The translations under genes and the position numbers were made by a program. Positions 6,057 through 8,124 of a stretch of 8,124 bases of DNA are shown here, piece after piece (within the stretch, counting starts at the first letter, position 1; every line of letters starts with the position of its first letter). The stretch comes from an uncultured Mycoplasmatota bacterium (GTDB taxonomy: Bacteria > Bacillota_I > Bacilli_A > RF39 > UBA660): assembly GCA_900554315.1 (NCBI GenBank), contig USGP01000038.1, positions 1-8,124 on the forward strand, in the 5' to 3' direction. A model generated the notes under the pieces. That model did not search any database, had not been told where the DNA came from, and worked only from the letters and a program-made list of their open reading frames with translations.

Positions 6057-7155
6057 CTATTTTTTATGCTTTAAATTTGCTTCTATGAACATATCAATAT
6101 CTCCATCCAAAACTTTTGATACGTTGCTTGTTTCTACATTTGTTCTGTGATCTTTTACCATAGAATATGGATGGAGAACATAACTTCTAATTTGAGAGCC
6201 AAAGTTTATATTCATTTGATCTCCCTTTATTTCGTTTAGCTCTTTCTCTTGTTGTTCTAGTTTTCTCATTAATAATTTGTTTTTTAATACTTTCATAGCT
6301 TGTTCTTTATTTTGAATTTGACTACGTTCATTTTGACAAGTTACTACTATTTTAGTTGGAAGATGTGTAATTCTTACTGCAGAATCTGTTGTATTTACTC
6401 CTTGTCCTCCAGCTCCTGTTGAACGATACACATCAATTTTTAAGTCTTTTTCGTCAATTTCTATATCATTATCTTGCTCTACTTCTGGTGTTACTTCGAC
6501 AGATGCAAAGGATGTATGTCTTCTATTATTAGAATCAAAAGGTGAAAGTCGTACTAATCGATGTACTCCTTTTTCGTTTTTTAAATATCCATAAGCATTA
6601 TTTCCTTTAATTTTCATTGATACACTTTTGATTCCAGCCTCATCTCCAGCTTGATAATCTAATAATTCTATTTTGTATTGTTTTTTTTCACACCATCTTG
6701 TATACATTCTATACAGCATCATTGCCCAGTCACAAGATTCTGTTCCACCTGCTCCTGGATGAATTTCTAGAATACAATCATTATGATCATATGGTTCATT
6801 TAATAAAAGTAATAAACTTATTTTTTCTACCTCTTGGTCTATTTTAATTGCTTCTTCTTCCAAATCTTGATATGCTTTTTCATCTTTTTCTACTTCTAAT
6901 ATTTCAGATAATTCTATGTTATCTTTTATTTGTTGTTGTAGATTTTCTATGCTTTCCACAGTTTCTTTTTTATTATTGATTTCTTTTATTATTTTTTCTG
7001 CATTTTGACGATCATTCCAAAAATCAACATTTTTTGTTTGTGATTCTAATTTTTCGATATCTTTTTTTATAGAATCGATGTCAAAGTGACCTCCATAATT
7101 CATCTATTTGTTTTTCGTTTTTTTGCAATTTTTCTTTTATTTCTCTTAATTCCAT
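6057..7155 (-). CDS. prfB: Peptide chain release factor 2, made by programmed +1 frameshift
   Basis: RF2 releases peptides at UAA and UGA codons in the ribosome. The gene is in two frames: 24 codons from ATG at 7155 (MELREIKEKL... ending WRSL) to an in-frame TGA at 7083-7081, then 341 codons in the +1 frame from GAC at 7082 to TAG at 6057. The joined protein has 365 residues, the length of Escherichia coli RF2. The SPF codon-recognition motif is at 204-206 and GGQ, which triggers hydrolysis, at 249-251 in STGAGGQG. The N-terminal part is helical and charged. The true start has AGGAG six bases upstream. The alternative ATG at 7103 (MNYGGHF) is only a frame artefact across the shift site. The gene heads a unit with two YitT-family genes and has its own promoter. 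RF2 shortage should raise frameshifting and so RF2 synthesis. Confidence 0.97.
7080..7094 (-). promoter_or_regulatory. prfB programmed +1 frameshift site
   Basis: The minus strand reads TGGAGGTCACTTTGAC. An internal Shine-Dalgarno GGAGG lies three bases before the slippery CTT codon, followed by in-frame TGA and then C, a weak termination context. Spacing and the CTT TGA C core match the classic RF2 site. TGA is codon 25. Confidence 0.96.
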
Positions 7156-7214
7156 ATCTCTCTCCTTTTAGTTTGCTCTAAATATTCTTTTCTATTCTTT
7201 TCTAAATCAATCAT

Positions 7215-7243
7215 AAAATAACATATTTTTATATTTTTCTCAA
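7215..7243 (-). promoter_or_regulatory. prfB promoter
   Basis: TTGAGA (7243-7238) and TATTTT (7220-7215) are spaced by 17 bases, and the -10 box is preceded by an extended -10 TG (TGTTATTTT). Transcription should start near 7208, giving a leader of about 52 nt before the prfB ATG. No upstream gene on this strand is intact next to it, so this is the likely promoter for prfB and the two YitT genes. Confidence 0.65.
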
Positions 7244-7307
7244 ATATTATTTTACCAATTTTACATTTTTTGTGTATATCTTTTATGTTATTGCATATAG
7301 TATTAGT

Positions 7308-7376
7308 GAGGAAGGTTCACTGTTACGTGTGAAGATCCTCTGTAAATAGATATGGGAGCCAAAAGGCTCCTTTTTT
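7308..7376 (+). ncRNA. Candidate plus-strand small RNA, about 70 nt, family not recognised
   Basis: The plus strand between prfB and the broken NADAR gene encodes a compact two-hairpin structure. Hairpin 1 pairs GAGGA (7308-7312) with TCCTC (7336-7340) and TTCAC (7316-7320) with GTGAA (7329-7333). It has a small internal loop (AGG against GA) and an 8-base loop. After a 14-base A/T-rich linker comes the intrinsic terminator. A possible -10 box TATAGT lies at 7296-7301, placing the start near 7306-7308, but no convincing -35 box is present. No plus-strand protein gene lies upstream that the terminator could serve. An alternative 5' fold, AGTGA (7305-7309) with TCACT (7317-7321), competes with hairpin 1. 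It lacks the SRP RNA consensus and is not tRNA-like. Whether it is transcribed is an inference. Confidence 0.45.
7355..7376 (+). terminator. Plus-strand intrinsic terminator
   Basis: GGAGCC/GGCTCC with an AAAA loop is followed by TTTTTT and ATTTT, a strong rho-independent terminator reading on the plus strand. In the minus direction the stem is followed by CATATCTATTT, a poor T tail, so it serves the NADAR remnant badly. The T tail overlaps the stop codon of that remnant (7377-7375). Confidence 0.82.
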
Positions 7377-7812
7377 ATTTTAATAATTCATCTCGTAATT
7401 TCATCCACAATTTACCTAAGTGATTTTCTCCAGTTCTATCTTTTCCCCATCCCCAGAAATTATCTTTAGGTGAATCTTCAACAATTATATAGTCTTTCGT
7501 TTGTAATAGTTTTTGTTTGACATATGGGTTTTGCTGTAATTTTTTTCTTAAAAGTTCTTCCATAATTGTTAATTTTACTTCTTGCCAATCACTTCTTACT
7601 TTATCTTTATTAGCAAAGGCTATTTTTGAGCTTCATGAGCTGAATGACTTTTTTTATTTCTTCCGCTATTTCTGGGGCTGATTTCAAAAATTTAGCGGTC
7701 TGATAGGCCTCTTCTAGTGATGCATATAAATATCCATCCCATTCCGCTTTAAAAGAACTGAAGTTATCTAGGCAATAAAATTCTCCTTTATACTTTCTCT
7801 TCTAAAATCCAT
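7375..7812 (-). pseudogene. Broken NADAR-domain (YbiA-like) N-glycosidase gene
   Basis: Three reading frames carry consecutive pieces of one NADAR protein. Piece A (about 7801-7650) reads KYKGEFYCLDNFSSF, WDGYLYASLEEAYQTAKF and PEIAEEIKK. Piece B (7650-7624) reads SHSAHEAQK. Piece C (to TAA at 7375) reads IAFANKDKVRSDWQEVKL, then DNFWGWGKDRTGENHLGKLW and MKLRDELLK. Adding one A to the A7 run at 7655-7649 and one to the A5 run at 7627-7623 joins them into about 141 residues, close to YbiA size (about 160). Piece A has no start codon and a TAG just upstream; adding one A at 7796-7794 would link it to ATG 7812 (MDFRRE). The usual EHAYQ motif is EEAYQ here. NADAR proteins hydrolyse N-glycosidic bonds, in riboflavin intermediates or in ADP-ribosylated guanine. 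Either a decaying gene or homopolymer sequencing errors could explain this. The 62-codon frame at 7375-7563 is only its C-terminus. Confidence 0.82.
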
Positions 7813-8124
7813 TCTTGCAAATATTTTATTTCCGAATGGCAATATTCGCACTTTCCCTTTGTAACATCTATTGATGCTCCACAATTTGCACATCTAATAA
7901 TATTTTCTTTAGTTCCTAAATTTAATAAGGTATTTTTATTTTGTTGCATAGTGTATGTCTGAGTTATTATCTTAGATTTTAATTTTTTGTTTTCATAAGT
8001 AACTATCCTTAAATCTGCCGTTACATCAACATATAATACTCCATTTACTTCATAGTCTTTAAAATTGGTATAATCTAAAATATCATAGTCTATTATATTT
8101 TCCTTACTATAATATTTTTTCCTT
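7788..8124 (-). CDS. Zinc-ribbon protein, probably Tim44-like, 5' end outside window
   Basis: The last 111 codons are visible, ending at TAA 7790-7788; the frame enters from the right edge after one partial base. The C-terminal part is a zinc ribbon, CxxC-x10-CxxC (visible residues 78, 81, 92 and 95: RCANCGAS and KCEYCHSE), followed by YLQEWILEEKV. Before it, about residues 8-60 read as alternating beta strands (IIDYDILDYTNFKDYEVNG, VLYVDVTADLRIVTY, KSKIITQTYTM), like the C-terminal part of Firmicute Tim44-like zinc-ribbon proteins. That family call is from memory and moderate. The function is unknown; the ribbon probably binds one zinc ion. Its 3' end overlaps the possible start of the NADAR remnant, and the two lie in the same direction. 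Confidence 0.75.
   Translation of the reverse strand, partial: RKKYYSKENIIDYDILDYTNFKDYEVNGVLYVDVTADLRIVTYENKKLKSKIITQTYTMQQNKNTLLNLGTKENIIRCANCGASIDVTKGKCEYCHSEIKYLQEWILEEKV

Noticed and set aside
7081..7083. UGA read as tryptophan (Mycoplasma code)
   Set aside because: The genome encodes RF2, whose own gene uses UGA as a stop in its frameshift site, and tryptophans in the intact genes are TGG without needing UGA.
7147..7214. 22-codon upstream frame overlapping the prfB start (ATG at 7214)
   Set aside because: Its ATG lies immediately after the -10 box and upstream of the expected transcription start, so it would not be in the prfB message, and it has no ribosome site.
7308..7334. Short leader peptide starting GTG on the plus strand (VRKVHCYV)
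   Set aside because: There is no ribosome site, it would begin at the first base of the RNA, and no plus-strand gene follows for it to regulate.
7280..7376. SRP RNA, tRNA or riboswitch identity for the plus-strand RNA
   Set aside because: The SRP helix 8 consensus with its GGAA loop and AGCAGCC is absent, no cloverleaf can be drawn, and no downstream plus-strand gene exists for a riboswitch.
7375..7563. Stand-alone 62-residue protein
   Set aside because: The frame continues NADAR homology upstream of its ATG (DKVRSDWQEVKL), so it is the C-terminus of the broken gene and the ATG is internal.

Overview
The window is AT-rich bacterial DNA (about 30% G+C by eye). Every convincing protein gene lies on the minus strand. 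The genes point to a low-GC Firmicute, possibly a small-genome gut Bacilli or Erysipelotrichia-like lineage: a YoaS/YozG-type pair, UPF0750 (YitT) membrane proteins, and prfB close to ftsE-ftsX. An RF2 gene with an intact in-frame UGA frameshift site shows that UGA is a stop codon here, which excludes the Mycoplasma code. No insertion sequence, CRISPR array, tRNA or rRNA is visible.

Layout in transcription order, from right to left. (a) 8124-7788: the 3' end of a zinc-ribbon protein, probably Tim44-like. (b) 7812-7375: a broken NADAR (YbiA-like) gene that needs three single-base corrections, each one A missing from an A run. (c) 7374-7156: an intergenic stretch holding a candidate plus-strand small RNA with a 5' hairpin and a strong intrinsic terminator, followed by the prfB promoter. 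(d) 7155-4246: prfB, made by programmed +1 frameshifting, then two tandem YitT-family genes joined by TAATG, closed by an intrinsic terminator. (e) 4232-1421: an extended -10 promoter, then ftsE, ftsX and a secreted coiled-coil M23 (LytM) endopeptidase with overlapping or nearly touching ends, closed by a GAAA-loop terminator. (f) 1387-1: a promoter flanked by an inverted repeat, then a DUF2975 membrane protein, a YozG-like Xre regulator and a DUF4173-like membrane protein that runs off the left edge.

How the genes work together: FtsE (ATPase) and FtsX (membrane) should form the ABC-type complex that activates a peptidoglycan hydrolase. The hydrolase is encoded directly behind them and keeps the full zinc site expected of an active M23 peptidase. 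The Xre regulator probably controls its own cassette through the inverted repeat in the promoter. The cargo is two multi-spanning membrane proteins of unknown function. prfB should be autoregulated by RF2 level.

Nothing here is clearly a new system. The items most worth a second look are the unassigned plus-strand RNA, the FtsEX-M23 unit, the candidate operator and the broken NADAR gene.
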